DNA of 64,000 nt from JAFMKE01 sp037624485. GTDB lineage: Bacteria > Bacteroidota > Bacteroidia > Chitinophagales > UBA8649. The position numbers and the translations under genes are program-made. The stretch is from contig JASJJC010000016.1 of the NCBI GenBank assembly GCA_037624485.1, positions 62,001 to 126,000 on the forward strand. Direction: 5' to 3'. This document shows, piece after piece, positions 8,097 to 16,851 of the stretch. Below the pieces are notes generated by a model. It was not told the origin of the DNA. It made no database searches and saw nothing but the letters and a program-made list of their open reading frames with translations. Position 1 is the stretch's first letter. The number at the start of each line of letters is the position of its first letter.

Positions 8097-11000
8097 ATGT
8101 CCTTAAAAAAGGAAAGACTTACAAATAGCGATTTTAAGCAAATAACAATTTGTTTATCATCTCCGGACTCAATTCTGGAAAGATCATATGGTGAAGTAAA
8201 GAAGCCTGAAACGATCAATTACCGAACATACAAACCTGAGATGGATGGTTTGTTTTGTGAAAGGATTTTTGGTCCAACAAAGGATTTTGAATGCTATTGT
8301 GGGAAGTATAAGCGTATTCGCTATAAGGGAATCGTTTGTGACAGATGCGGAGTAGAAGTAACTGAGAAAAAAGTACGTCGTGAAAGAATGGGCCACATTA
8401 AGTTGGTTGTGCCTGTTGTTCATATTTGGTACTTTAAATCTTTGCCAAATAAAATTGGATACCTTTTGGGTGTATCTTCCAAAACACTAGAATCTATAGT
8501 ATACTACGAAAGATATTGTGTGATTCAACCTGGTCTTACTGAAAATGGCGTCGCCATTATCAACGAAAAGGACGAAGAAGAGACCTTGACCTTAAATAAA
8601 ATGGATCTAATAACGGAAGAAGAATATCTTGCAATATTAGGCCACGAAGATTACAAGAATAATGCTCAATTGGGCAACGATGACCCGAACAAATTTATCG
8701 CCTTAATGGGTGCTGATGCTGTTAAGGAGTTGTTAGCGCGTATTGACCTAGATGAATTGTCATACAATTTAAGAACCCAAGCTGCCAACGAGACTTCTCG
8801 TCAACGTAAAGCAGAAGCTTTAAAACGTTTGAAGGTTGTCGAAGCATTTAGAGCTGGAAATGAGCATATCGAAAACCGACCTGAATGGATGTGTATCGAT
8901 TACTTGCCAGTAATTCCACCAGAGTTAAGACCTCTTGTGCCTTTAGATGGTGGTCGTTTTGCGAGTTCTGATTTGAATGATTTATATAGAAGAGTTATTA
9001 TCAGAAACAATCGTTTGAAAAGATTGATTGAAATCAAAGCTCCAGAGGTAATATTACGTAACGAGAAACGTATGCTTCAGGAAGCTGTTGATTCTTTATT
9101 TGACAATTCAAGAAAATCAAATGCGGTGAAAGCAGAAGGTGGACGTGCTTTGAAATCTTTGAGTGACGTACTTAAAGGTAAGCAAGGTCGTTTCCGTCAA
9201 AATTTATTGGGAAAAAGGGTAGATTACTCTGGTCGTTCTGTAATTGTAGTAGGACCTACATTAAAATTACATGAGTGTGGTATTCCTAAGGATATGGCAG
9301 CTGAATTGTTTAAGCCTTTTGTAATTAGAAAATTAATTGAAAGAGGGATTGTAAAAACTGTAAAATCAGCTAAAAAACTAGTTGACAAAAAAGAACCTGT
9401 TATTTGGGATATCCTGGAGAATATATTGAAAGGTCATCCTGTTTTATTAAACAGAGCTCCAACATTACACCGTTTATCTATTCAGGCCTTCTTGCCAAAA
9501 TTGATTGAGGGAAAAGCGATTCAATTGCACCCCTTAGTTTGTACATCTTTTAATGCGGATTTTGATGGTGATCAGATGGCTGTTCACGTTCCTTTGAGTA
9601 ATGCTGCAATTTTGGAAGCACAAATGTTAATGTTGTCTTCACACAATATTCTGAATCCACAGAATGGTACTCCAATTACTCTTCCTTCTCAGGATATGGT
9701 ATTAGGTCTTTACTACTATACTAACGTTCGTCGTACTACGAAAGATGAAAAAGTGAAGGGTGAAGGAACTGCTTTCTACAGTGCTGAAGAAGCGATAATT
9801 GCCTATAATGAAGGTAAAGCTGATTTGCATGCATGGGTGAAAGTGAAAACTAAAGTTCGTGAAGGGGATGAATTGGTATATAAAATTATTGAAACCACTG
9901 TCGGACGAATCATGTTCAATCAGGTAGTTCCGGAGAATGTTGGTTTTATCAATAAATTGTTGACCAAGCGTGCCTTAAAAGACGTGATTGGTGAAATTAT
10001 TGATTTGACGGATGTACCAACTACAGTCAAGTTTTTAGATAAAATCAAGGATATTGGATTTAATTCAGCTTTCAAAGGTGGCTTATCTTTCAATATTGGA
10101 GATGTAATTATACCAGTAGAAAAAGATGGTATAATTAATAAAGCACAAGGAGACGTAGATAATGTTCAAGATCAATATGGTATGGGATTCATTACCAATC
10201 GTGAGCGTTACAATCAAGTAATTGATATTTGGACAAGAGCCGATAATAAATTAACAACTACGCTGATGGATCAATTGGCTAGTCATAAGCAAGGATTCAA
10301 TTCTATATTTATGATGTTGGATTCTGGCGCAAGGGGTTCAAAACAGCAGATTAAGCAGTTAGGAGGCTTAAGAGGATTAATGGCTAAGCCAAGAAAATCT
10401 GGAGCTAGTGAAGGTGGTGATGTAATTGAAAACCCAATTTTAGCAAACTTTAAGGAAGGTTTGTCTGTATTGGAGTACTTTATATCCACTCACGGTGCGC
10501 GTAAAGGTTTGGCAGATACAGCACTTAAAACAGCAGATGCAGGTTACTTGACTAGACGTTTGGTTGATGTTGCTCAAGATGTTGTAATCTCTGAAGAAGA
10601 TTGTGGAACTTTAAGAGGAATTGAAACTTTCGATTTGAAAGACAATGATGAAGTTGTAGAGTCATTAGAAGAAAGAATAGCAGGTAGAACAAGTTTACAT
10701 GATGTTTATAATCCTGAAACTGATGAGTTAATCATCAAGGCAGGACAAGGTATAACAAGAACATTAGCTAAAGCAGTTACAAAAGCAGGTCTAGAAAGCG
10801 TAGAAATTCGCTCGGTACTTACCTGTGAGTCAACCAAAGGAGTATGTGTGAAATGTTATGGTATAAACTTAGCAAACAACAGATTAGCTGAAACAGGTGA
10901 TGTAGTGGGAATTATTGCTGCGCAATCAATTGGTGAACCAGGTACACAGTTGACACTTCGTACTTTCCACGTAGGTGGTATTGCTGCAACTTCTGCTACT

Positions 11001-12437
11001 GAATCACAAGTCAACACCAAGTTTGATGGTGTGGTTAAGTTTGACGGAATCAGAACAGTAGAATACATTAACAAAGACGGTGATAAAGAACAAGTTGTCA
11101 TAGGTCGTACAGGCGAGGTAGGGATTCATAAGAAAGGTTCGAATAAGTTGTTAATTAGTACGCACATACCTTATGGTTCTATCTTGAATGTGGCTGAAGG
11201 TCAGCAAGTTGCAAAGGGTGATTTGATTTGTAAATGGGATCCATTTAACAATGTAATTATTTCAACTGTGACAGGCAAGGCAGAGTTTATTAATATAATC
11301 AATAATATTACTGCTAAGGAAGAAACTGATGAACAAACAGGATATAAAGAAAAAGTAATTATTCAATCTAAGGATAAGAAAAAGATTCCTTCAGTTCAGA
11401 TTGTACCTAAGGGTAAAAAATCTGAGCCGATGAATTATAACTTACCAGTAGGTGCGCACATTACTGTTCAAGATGGTGATGAAGTAATCACGGGTCAGGT
11501 TCTAGTAAAGATTCCTCGTCAGTTGGGTAAATTGAAGGATATTACGGGTGGTCTTCCACGAGTAACTGAGCTTTTCGAAGCAAGAAATCCTTCAAATCCT
11601 GCAGTGGTTTCTGAGATTGATGGTGTAGTTTCTTTTGGTGGAATCAAGCGGGGTAATCAAGAGGTGATTGTTGAATCTAAGGAAGGAATTAAAAAGAAAT
11701 ACTTGATCAAATTATCGAATCATATTTTGGTTCAGAACAATGATTTTGTGAAAGCAGGGATGTCTCTTTCTGATGGAGCAGTTACTCCTCTAGATATTCT
11801 TAAAATTAAAGGCCCACAAGCTGTCCAACAATATCTTGTTAATGAAGTACAGGAAGTATACCGTATGCAAGGTATCAAGATAAATGATAAGCACATTGAG
11901 GTTATCGTTCGTCAGATGATGAGCAAGGTTACTATTTTGGATCAAGGAGATACGAGCTTATTAGAAAATGAGAATGTAGAGAAAAAGCAGTTTATTGCTG
12001 AAAACGATAAAATCTATGACAAGAAAGTAATCGAAGATTCAGGAGATTCAGAACATTTGAAGGCTGGACAAATCGTTACACTAAGAAAAGTGAGAGAGGA
12101 GAATTCTTCTTTGAAGCGAAATGATATGAAGATAGCAACATATAGAGATGCTATTCCTGCCACTGCTCGTCCTTTATTGCAAGGAATTACTAAATCATCA
12201 TTAAGTACTTACAGTTGGATTTCGGCTGCATCTTTCCAAGAAACTACTAAAGTATTGAGTACCGCTTCTATCGAGGCCAAACGAGATTACTTAGAAGGAT
12301 TGAAGGAGAATGTAATTGTTGGACATAAGATTCCAGCAGGAACGGGTATGGAGCGATTTAATTCTGTAATAGTTGGTTCTCAAGATGACTATGATGCAAT
12401 GAAAAGTAAGGCGATAACACCAGAAATGGAAGCCTAA
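8097..12437 (+). CDS. rpoC: RNA polymerase subunit beta'
   Basis: Beta' subunit, 1446 residues, intact. The N-terminal zinc ribbon (CYCGKYKRIRYKGIVCDRCG) lies near residues 66-85, the catalytic magnesium site NADFDGDQMAVH near 485, and the second zinc site (CESTKGVCVKC) near 910. KRVDYSGRSVIVVGP and AQSIGEPGTQLTLRTFHVGG are also present. The C-terminus contains the SSLSTYSWISAASFQETTKVL region. It ends the operon and is followed by a strong terminator. Confidence 0.99.
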   Translation: MSLKKERLTNSDFKQITICLSSPDSILERSYGEVKKPETINYRTYKPEMDGLFCERIFGPTKDFECYCGKYKRIRYKGIVCDRCGVEVTEKKVRRERMGHIKLVVPVVHIWYFKSLPNKIGYLLGVSSKTLESIVYYERYCVIQPGLTENGVAIINEKDEEETLTLNKMDLITEEEYLAILGHEDYKNNAQLGNDDPNKFIALMGADAVKELLARIDLDELSYNLRTQAANETSRQRKAEALKRLKVVEAFRAGNEHIENRPEWMCIDYLPVIPPELRPLVPLDGGRFASSDLNDLYRRVIIRNNRLKRLIEIKAPEVILRNEKRMLQEAVDSLFDNSRKSNAVKAEGGRALKSLSDVLKGKQGRFRQNLLGKRVDYSGRSVIVVGPTLKLHECGIPKDMAAELFKPFVIRKLIERGIVKTVKSAKKLVDKKEPVIWDILENILKGHPVLLNRAPTLHRLSIQAFLPKLIEGKAIQLHPLVCTSFNADFDGDQMAVHVPLSNAAILEAQMLMLSSHNILNPQNGTPITLPSQDMVLGLYYYTNVRRTTKDEKVKGEGTAFYSAEEAIIAYNEGKADLHAWVKVKTKVREGDELVYKIIETTVGRIMFNQVVPENVGFINKLLTKRALKDVIGEIIDLTDVPTTVKFLDKIKDIGFNSAFKGGLSFNIGDVIIPVEKDGIINKAQGDVDNVQDQYGMGFITNRERYNQVIDIWTRADNKLTTTLMDQLASHKQGFNSIFMMLDSGARGSKQQIKQLGGLRGLMAKPRKSGASEGGDVIENPILANFKEGLSVLEYFISTHGARKGLADTALKTADAGYLTRRLVDVAQDVVISEEDCGTLRGIETFDLKDNDEVVESLEERIAGRTSLHDVYNPETDELIIKAGQGITRTLAKAVTKAGLESVEIRSVLTCESTKGVCVKCYGINLANNRLAETGDVVGIIAAQSIGEPGTQLTLRTFHVGGIAATSATESQVNTKFDGVVKFDGIRTVEYINKDGDKEQVVIGRTGEVGIHKKGSNKLLISTHIPYGSILNVAEGQQVAKGDLICKWDPFNNVIISTVTGKAEFINIINNITAKEETDEQTGYKEKVIIQSKDKKKIPSVQIVPKGKKSEPMNYNLPVGAHITVQDGDEVITGQVLVKIPRQLGKLKDITGGLPRVTELFEARNPSNPAVVSEIDGVVSFGGIKRGNQEVIVESKEGIKKKYLIKLSNHILVQNNDFVKAGMSLSDGAVTPLDILKIKGPQAVQQYLVNEVQEVYRMQGIKINDKHIEVIVRQMMSKVTILDQGDTSLLENENVEKKQFIAENDKIYDKKVIEDSGDSEHLKAGQIVTLRKVREENSSLKRNDMKIATYRDAIPATARPLLQGITKSSLSTYSWISAASFQETTKVLSTASIEAKRDYLEGLKENVIVGHKIPAGTGMERFNSVIVGSQDDYDAMKSKAITPEMEA

Positions 12438-12460
12438 GAGATTTTTATTATAATTAAGTA

Positions 12461-12499
12461 AAAAAGCCCTTGTAGTGAAAACTGCAGGGGCTTTTTGTT
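12461..12499 (+). terminator. Intrinsic terminator after rpoC
   Basis: A 16-bp stem (AAAAAGCCCTTGTAGT with ACTGCAGGGGCTTTTT, two G-U pairs) closes a GAAA tetraloop and is followed by TTTTTGTTT. A textbook rho-independent terminator that ends the tuf-to-rpoC region. Confidence 0.92.
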
Positions 12500-12636
12500 T
12501 GAATAATAGTTATTTTTGGGGCAATATTTGTTGAGCAATTAATCGGTCATAACATCTTTATTTAGGTAAATAAAGAAACAGTCAAGCAAACCAAAAATTT
12601 ACTTTGCCATTGACTGATATACTTTATATATAAACA

Positions 12637-12657
12637 AGCGTTTTAAACGAGAACGCT
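12637..12657 (-). terminator. Weak terminator-like hairpin downstream of the pseudouridine synthase
   Basis: On the minus strand AGCGTT and AACGCT pair around a 9-base loop and are followed by TGTTTATATATAA. Only 6 bp, so termination is uncertain. It lies in the 228-base convergent gap between rpoC and the minus-strand gene; I see nothing else in that gap. Confidence 0.35.
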
Positions 12658-12665
12658 AAAATTTC

Positions 12666-13406
12666 TTATTGTAAATTTTGCTCGGTTTTGGATGATTCTT
12701 GCGTAAGTTGGTTGATGGCTTTTAACTCTTTCTTACTTAGATGTCTCCATTTTCCATCAGCCAAGTCTAAAGAGATATTCATAATCCGTACACGCTTCAA
12801 TTTTTCTACGCGATAATACAAATGCTCGCACATTCGCCTAATTTGTCTGTTTAAGCCCTGTGTAAGAATAATCTTGAACTCATATTTGTTCATTTGTTTA
12901 ACTATACATTTACTGGTGATGGTGTCTAAAATAGGAACACCGCCGCTCATCGCATTTATAAAATCTCTTGTAATCGGTTTATTGACTTTAACAATGTATT
13001 CTTTTTGATGATTGTTTCTGGCTCTTAATATCTTATTGACGATATCTCCATCACTAGTTAAGAAAATTAGGCCTTCGCTAGCCTTATCTAGCCGCCCAAT
13101 TGGGAAAATGCGCTTAGGGTAGCCAATGAAATCAATAATATTATCTTTTTCTACTCCAGTATCTGTTGTGCAAACAATACCGACAGGTTTATTAAAGGCT
13201 AAGTAAACATGATCTTCCTTCGGTCTAGAAACTTCCTTATCATCAACACTAACGATATCATCAGCAGATATTTTAGTGCCCATTTCGGGGACTTTGCCAT
13301 TAATCTTTACCCTTCCTTGTTCAATAAGTTTGTCCGCGGCTCTACGTGAACAATATCCAATCTCACTGAGGTACTTATTAATTCGGGTTAGATTTATTTC
13401 ATCCAT
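12666..13406 (-). CDS. rluF: 23S rRNA pseudouridine synthase, RluF type
   Basis: Isomerises a uridine in 23S rRNA. The 246-residue product has an N-terminal S4 RNA-binding domain (INKYLSEIGYCSRRAADKLIEQGRVKING) and the RsuA/RluB/E/F catalytic motif GRLDKASEGLIFLTSDG with the catalytic Asp, plus GLNRQIRRMCE, which is typical of RluF. A charged tail follows residue 225. It lies 34 bases downstream of the hemolysin-III gene and may be co-transcribed with the three upstream genes. Confidence 0.88.
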   Translation of the reverse strand: MDEINLTRINKYLSEIGYCSRRAADKLIEQGRVKINGKVPEMGTKISADDIVSVDDKEVSRPKEDHVYLAFNKPVGIVCTTDTGVEKDNIIDFIGYPKRIFPIGRLDKASEGLIFLTSDGDIVNKILRARNNHQKEYIVKVNKPITRDFINAMSGGVPILDTITSKCIVKQMNKYEFKIILTQGLNRQIRRMCEHLYYRVEKLKRVRIMNISLDLADGKWRHLSKKELKAINQLTQESSKTEQNLQ

Positions 13407-13440
13407 TAGTACTTAAAATTACAAATATTCATTGGTAAAA

Positions 13441-14118
13441 CTAGCTTATTAAAAAATACATAGAAATGAAATTGGCGATGCTGCCGGCCATTACGAACAG
13501 GTGCCAAATAAAGTGATTTTGTTTCAAATTTTTCCAGAGATAGAATACAATGCCTGAAGAATAAAAAGCACCACCAATTTTTATCCAAAGCATTGAATCT
13601 TGCGGTATTGATTTTTCTAATGGCTCAAAGATGAAAATAGCCATCCAGCCCATAACCAAATAGGCTAGGGTAGAAGCTAATTTAAATTTATGCGTTAGGA
13701 ATAACTTAAATATACTTCCAATTAAGGTCATTGCCCATAATATAGCTAATATGGCATACCCTTTATCTGTCCTTAAGTACATTAAAATATAGGGTGTGTA
13801 ACTTCCTGCTATCAAAAAATAAATACTAATGTGGTCAAAAATGCGCAGTTTTTTTCGCACGCTTATTCGATATGTACTGTGGTATAGGGTGCTGCTGGTA
13901 TAGACCATGAAAAGAGAAAAGCAATAAATGAATAGGCTAATAAATGCATATTTAATGTCACTTTTCGCAGCTAAATAAAGTAAAAAGGGACTAGCGATTA
14001 GTACCATTATCCAACCGATACCATGGCTTATCTGATTCGCCATTTCCTCAGGGATACTTTTGATATCATTCTTGACATTGTGAGGAATTGACCTTGGTGT
14101 TTTAAACAAATTCATCAT
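13441..14118 (-). CDS. Hemolysin III / PAQR family membrane protein
   Basis: A 225-residue polytopic protein with about seven predicted membrane spans. The family hallmarks are visible: MANQISHGIGW near the N-terminus, SSTLYHSTYRI, DHISIYFLIAGSYTPY and the C-terminal WHLFVMAGSIANF, whose histidines and Asp form a metal site in PAQR proteins. The biological role in bacteria is unclear; haemolysis should not be assumed. Its start overlaps the upstream stop by 4 bases. Confidence 0.85.
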   Translation of the reverse strand: MMNLFKTPRSIPHNVKNDIKSIPEEMANQISHGIGWIMVLIASPFLLYLAAKSDIKYAFISLFIYCFSLFMVYTSSTLYHSTYRISVRKKLRIFDHISIYFLIAGSYTPYILMYLRTDKGYAILAILWAMTLIGSIFKLFLTHKFKLASTLAYLVMGWMAIFIFEPLEKSIPQDSMLWIKIGGAFYSSGIVFYLWKNLKQNHFIWHLFVMAGSIANFISMYFLIS

Positions 14119-14426
14119 TTATTTAAATAATTAAATTGAGTAAAAAAAGTGTCTATGTTTCGTTTGTTTTTGCCGAAGTCTAAAAATTGTGCAGGAAAAA
14201 GACAAGTACTTTTCACTAATATTTCTGTTTCTCCCACATAGATTATAATCCTTTCAGCAAAAGTCAACATTGTTCCTTGCGTTCTATAATCAAAAGCATC
14301 TTTCATATATCCTATTTCTATCCATGGCAAACTAGCTAAAGCATCCTTAACGATTAATTCGCAGTCTGTCTTCAACATTCCATGTTTTTTACGAACTTCA
14401 TGATATGCGGGTAAACCAATAGCCAT
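14115..14426 (-). CDS. Unknown 103-residue protein
   Basis: I do not recognise this protein. It is soluble-looking, with no signal peptide, and contains KTDCELIVKDALASLPW and a beta-rich middle (TMLTFAERIIIYVGETEILVKS). Coding is supported by tight coupling: its ATG overlaps the MarC stop by one base and its own stop overlaps the hemolysin-III start by 4 bases. Function unknown. Confidence 0.7.
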   Translation of the reverse strand: MAIGLPAYHEVRKKHGMLKTDCELIVKDALASLPWIEIGYMKDAFDYRTQGTMLTFAERIIIYVGETEILVKSTCLFPAQFLDFGKNKRNIDTFFTQFNYLNK

Positions 14427-14998
14427 TATACGACGAAATTAACGTTTGATTTAAATATCTTGATCGCTATTGCTAATAGAATTACTCCAAAAATCCTTCT
14501 TAGAATTTCAAGTGTACTTGGCCCCATTTTCATTTTCAAAAACTTACTTGTTTTCAAAACGACATAGACGAATACCAAATTACCGACAATTGCTGAAAAG
14601 ATAACTAATGTATCAAACTCTGCTTTTAAAGAAAGAATTGTAGTAAGCGTTCCCGCACCTGCTATAATTGGGAAAGCAATAGGCATTATGCTGTGGTCGC
14701 CGGCGTCTTCATTTCCAGCCTTGAAAATATTTATACCTAAAATCATTTCCAATCCAATAATAAAGATTACAATACTGCCTGCTAAAGCAAAACTTTGAAC
14801 ATCGATACCTAACATTTTCAAAAGGGCATTGCCAAAGAACAAGAATGCGAACATAAGTATTCCTGCAAAAAGAGTTGCTTTTGCAGATTGAATTTCACCT
14901 CGTTTTTCTCTTAAGTCTAGTATAATCGGGATAGATCCAAGTATATCTATAACTGCAAACAAGGTTAAAAAAGAGGTGAGAAAAGCGCCAAAAGTCAT
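14426..14998 (-). CDS. MarC family (UPF0056) membrane protein
   Basis: A 190-residue protein with about six spans, beginning FGAFLTSFLTLFAVIDILGSIPI, the N-terminal signature of the MarC family. FIIGLEMILGINIF and MPIAFPIIAGAGTLTTILS are also typical. The family's function is not established; the old link to multiple antibiotic resistance has not held. It is first in a four-gene minus-strand set. Confidence 0.85.
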   Translation of the reverse strand: MTFGAFLTSFLTLFAVIDILGSIPIILDLREKRGEIQSAKATLFAGILMFAFLFFGNALLKMLGIDVQSFALAGSIVIFIIGLEMILGINIFKAGNEDAGDHSIMPIAFPIIAGAGTLTTILSLKAEFDTLVIFSAIVGNLVFVYVVLKTSKFLKMKMGPSTLEILRRIFGVILLAIAIKIFKSNVNFVV

Positions 14999-15055
14999 AA
15001 TTAAAATTTTTGCAAATATCTGATAAACTTCTGCTAATATGGAATAAATATTGTT

Positions 15056-15086
15056 TTTGTTGAAGTTAAAGTCGTAATTTTATTTG
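15056..15086 (+). promoter_or_regulatory. Promoter of hmgA
   Basis: TTTG at 15056-15059, 19 bases, then TTTATTTG at 15079-15086 (7 of 8 matches to TAnnTTTG). Transcription would start near 15092, giving a leader of about 10 bases before the ATG at 15102 and excluding a start much further upstream. Confidence 0.55.
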
Positions 15087-15101
15087 TAAAACCAATTGAA
15101 T

Positions 15102-16259
15102 ATGGCACGTTATCATAAATTAGGAAAAATACCTCAAAAAAGACACGTTCAATTTAGAAATTCGGAAGGTAAATTGTACTCGGAAGAACTTATCTCTACT
15201 ATTGGATTTGACAGTGTTTATTCATTGGTTTATCATTGCAATATACCCACTGCGGTGAGGGAAATTGAAGAGCCATATTCAGTCGCTCCTGAAATAGCAC
15301 ACCCTGAAAATATTAAATCAAGAAAATACTTTGGATTTGAAGTCAAAGCAGAAGATGACTACTTAGATAGTCGAAAAACGCTAATGGTTAACAGCGATTG
15401 CCAAATTTCTTTGGCGGCTCCTAGAAAAAGCATGAAAGATTACTTTTATAAAAACGCTACTGCGGATGAGGTAATATTTGTGCATAAAGGAGGAGGTGTA
15501 ATGCATTCTTTATATGGTGATTTACCTTTTGCAACAGGCGATTATGTCGTTATACCAAGGGGCACCATTTATCAATTGGAATTTAAAAGTGAAAATAATA
15601 GACTATTTATTGTCGAGTCTTCAAGCCCGGTGGTAACTCCCAAACGATATCGAAATGATTTCGGGCAATTACTTGAGCATTCTCCATTTTGCGAACGGGA
15701 TATAAATCCACCTACCGATTTAAAGACCTACAATGAGGAAGGTGATTTTAAGGTTATGATTAAAAAGAATGACTATATGTATCCAACAACATACGCATAT
15801 CATCCATTTGGTGCGATTGGTTGGGATGGTTATTTGTTTCCATATACTTTCTCCATTCATAATTTTGAACCAATTACAGGCAGAGTGCATCAACCACCCC
15901 CTGTTCATCAAACTTTTGCTGCTGCAGGATTTGTGCTTTGCTCATTTGTTCCGAGGAAGTATGACTATCACCCAGATTCGATCCCTGCTCCTTATAACCA
16001 TAGTAATGTTGACAGCGATGAGGTTCTTTACTACGTTGAGCCTAAGTTTATGAGTCGAACAGACGTGGTAGAAGGTATGATAAGTTTACATCCGCTAGGT
16101 ATTCCCCATGGCCCCCACGGTGAAGCGGTAGAAAAAAGCATCGGAAAGGAAGAAACAGAGGAGTTGGCGGTAATGGTCGATACGTTTAAACCTTTACAAT
16201 TAACTAAATTCGCAGCTTCAATAGAGGATGAAAGTTACTATAAATCCTGGGTGCATTAA
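15102..16259 (+). CDS. hmgA: Homogentisate 1,2-dioxygenase
   Basis: Opens the ring of homogentisate to maleylacetoacetate in tyrosine and phenylalanine breakdown, using Fe(II). The 385-residue product begins MARYHKLGKIPQKRHVQFR. The C-terminal cupin holds the likely iron ligands in the conserved stretch YNHSNVDSDEVLYYVE and in HPLGIPHGPHGEA. I start at the ATG at 15102 instead of the TTG two codons upstream. The other genes of the pathway (maiA, fahA, hpd) are not adjacent. It is single-gene on its strand, apart from a short remnant overlapping its stop. Confidence 0.95.
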   Translation: MARYHKLGKIPQKRHVQFRNSEGKLYSEELISTIGFDSVYSLVYHCNIPTAVREIEEPYSVAPEIAHPENIKSRKYFGFEVKAEDDYLDSRKTLMVNSDCQISLAAPRKSMKDYFYKNATADEVIFVHKGGGVMHSLYGDLPFATGDYVVIPRGTIYQLEFKSENNRLFIVESSSPVVTPKRYRNDFGQLLEHSPFCERDINPPTDLKTYNEEGDFKVMIKKNDYMYPTTYAYHPFGAIGWDGYLFPYTFSIHNFEPITGRVHQPPPVHQTFAAAGFVLCSFVPRKYDYHPDSIPAPYNHSNVDSDEVLYYVEPKFMSRTDVVEGMISLHPLGIPHGPHGEAVEKSIGKEETEELAVMVDTFKPLQLTKFAASIEDESYYKSWVH

Positions 16260-16360
16260 TGATAAAAAATACGCTTTTATTTTTTTTTGTATTTACAAAT
16301 AGTCTTCTGTTTGCTCAAAGAGTAGAAGATGAACGTAGTTTGATAAATAGCTTAAATTAA
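16259..16360 (+). pseudogene. 33-codon remnant of an exported protein
   Basis: The ATG overlaps the hmgA stop by one base. The 33 codons encode a good signal peptide (MIKNTLLFFFVFTNSLLFAQ, with the FAQ cleavage site common in Bacteroidota) followed by only 13 residues and a TAA. Nothing recognisable continues beyond it before the convergent gene. It is most simply the 5' end of a deleted gene; a real short exported peptide is the alternative. Confidence 0.45.
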
Positions 16361-16369
16361 ACAAGATTA

Positions 16370-16828
16370 CTAGCAAATAGACTCTATTGTGTATGTGCGC
16401 TTATTGAAATTTATTTGATCTCCTACAGTTTTATTTAAGAAAAGCCTACCCAAAGGAGAGCCAATGGACATCACCAGGTAGTCACCCATTGGAGAATTTA
16501 TTTCGCCTAGTCCAATGCTAAGATAGATGACTTCATGATTGCTATAAATCATTGCTCCAGCTGATACTTGCTGTTTTATTCGTACGTTTTGAAAGCGCTT
16601 TAATTGACCCAATAAATTGTTTTGTTGCATGAGTTGGGCTTCCAATTGTTGTTGCGCAATTTGCATCATTGCTCGACCTGTTTCATATTTATCGCCTGCA
16701 GAACTCTTGGATTCAGCATCCCGCGAGATAATGATATCATTAAGTTCGTTTTTTAAGCGAGCTATTCTTTCTTGAATTAAATTTTCAAGATAATTATACA
16801 GCGCTATTTTTTCTTCGAGTTGTGCGAT
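16370..16828 (-). CDS. GreA/GreB-like elongation factor family protein; start codon appears to be ATC
   Basis: The best-supported frame encodes 152 residues: an N-terminal coiled coil (QLEEKIALYNYLENL, then ERIARLKNELND), the conserved motif ESKSSAGDKYETGRAMM, and a C-terminal FKBP-like beta domain ending LFLNKTVGDQINFNKRTYTIES. This resembles the Bacteroidota GreA/GreB-related family. No ATG, GTG or TTG precedes the coiled coil; an in-frame TAA lies at 16838-16840 and the only plausible start is ATC at 16826-16828. The first ATG pair (16664-16669) would delete the coiled coil and the conserved motif. It lies 23 bases after the monooxygenase gene. Confidence 0.7.
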   Translation of the reverse strand: MAQLEEKIALYNYLENLIQERIARLKNELNDIIISRDAESKSSAGDKYETGRAMMQIAQQQLEAQLMQQNNLLGQLKRFQNVRIKQQVSAGAMIYSNHEVIYLSIGLGEINSPMGDYLVMSIGSPLGRLFLNKTVGDQINFNKRTYTIESIC

Positions 16829-16851
16829 GGTTAGAAATTATTTAAACTTAG

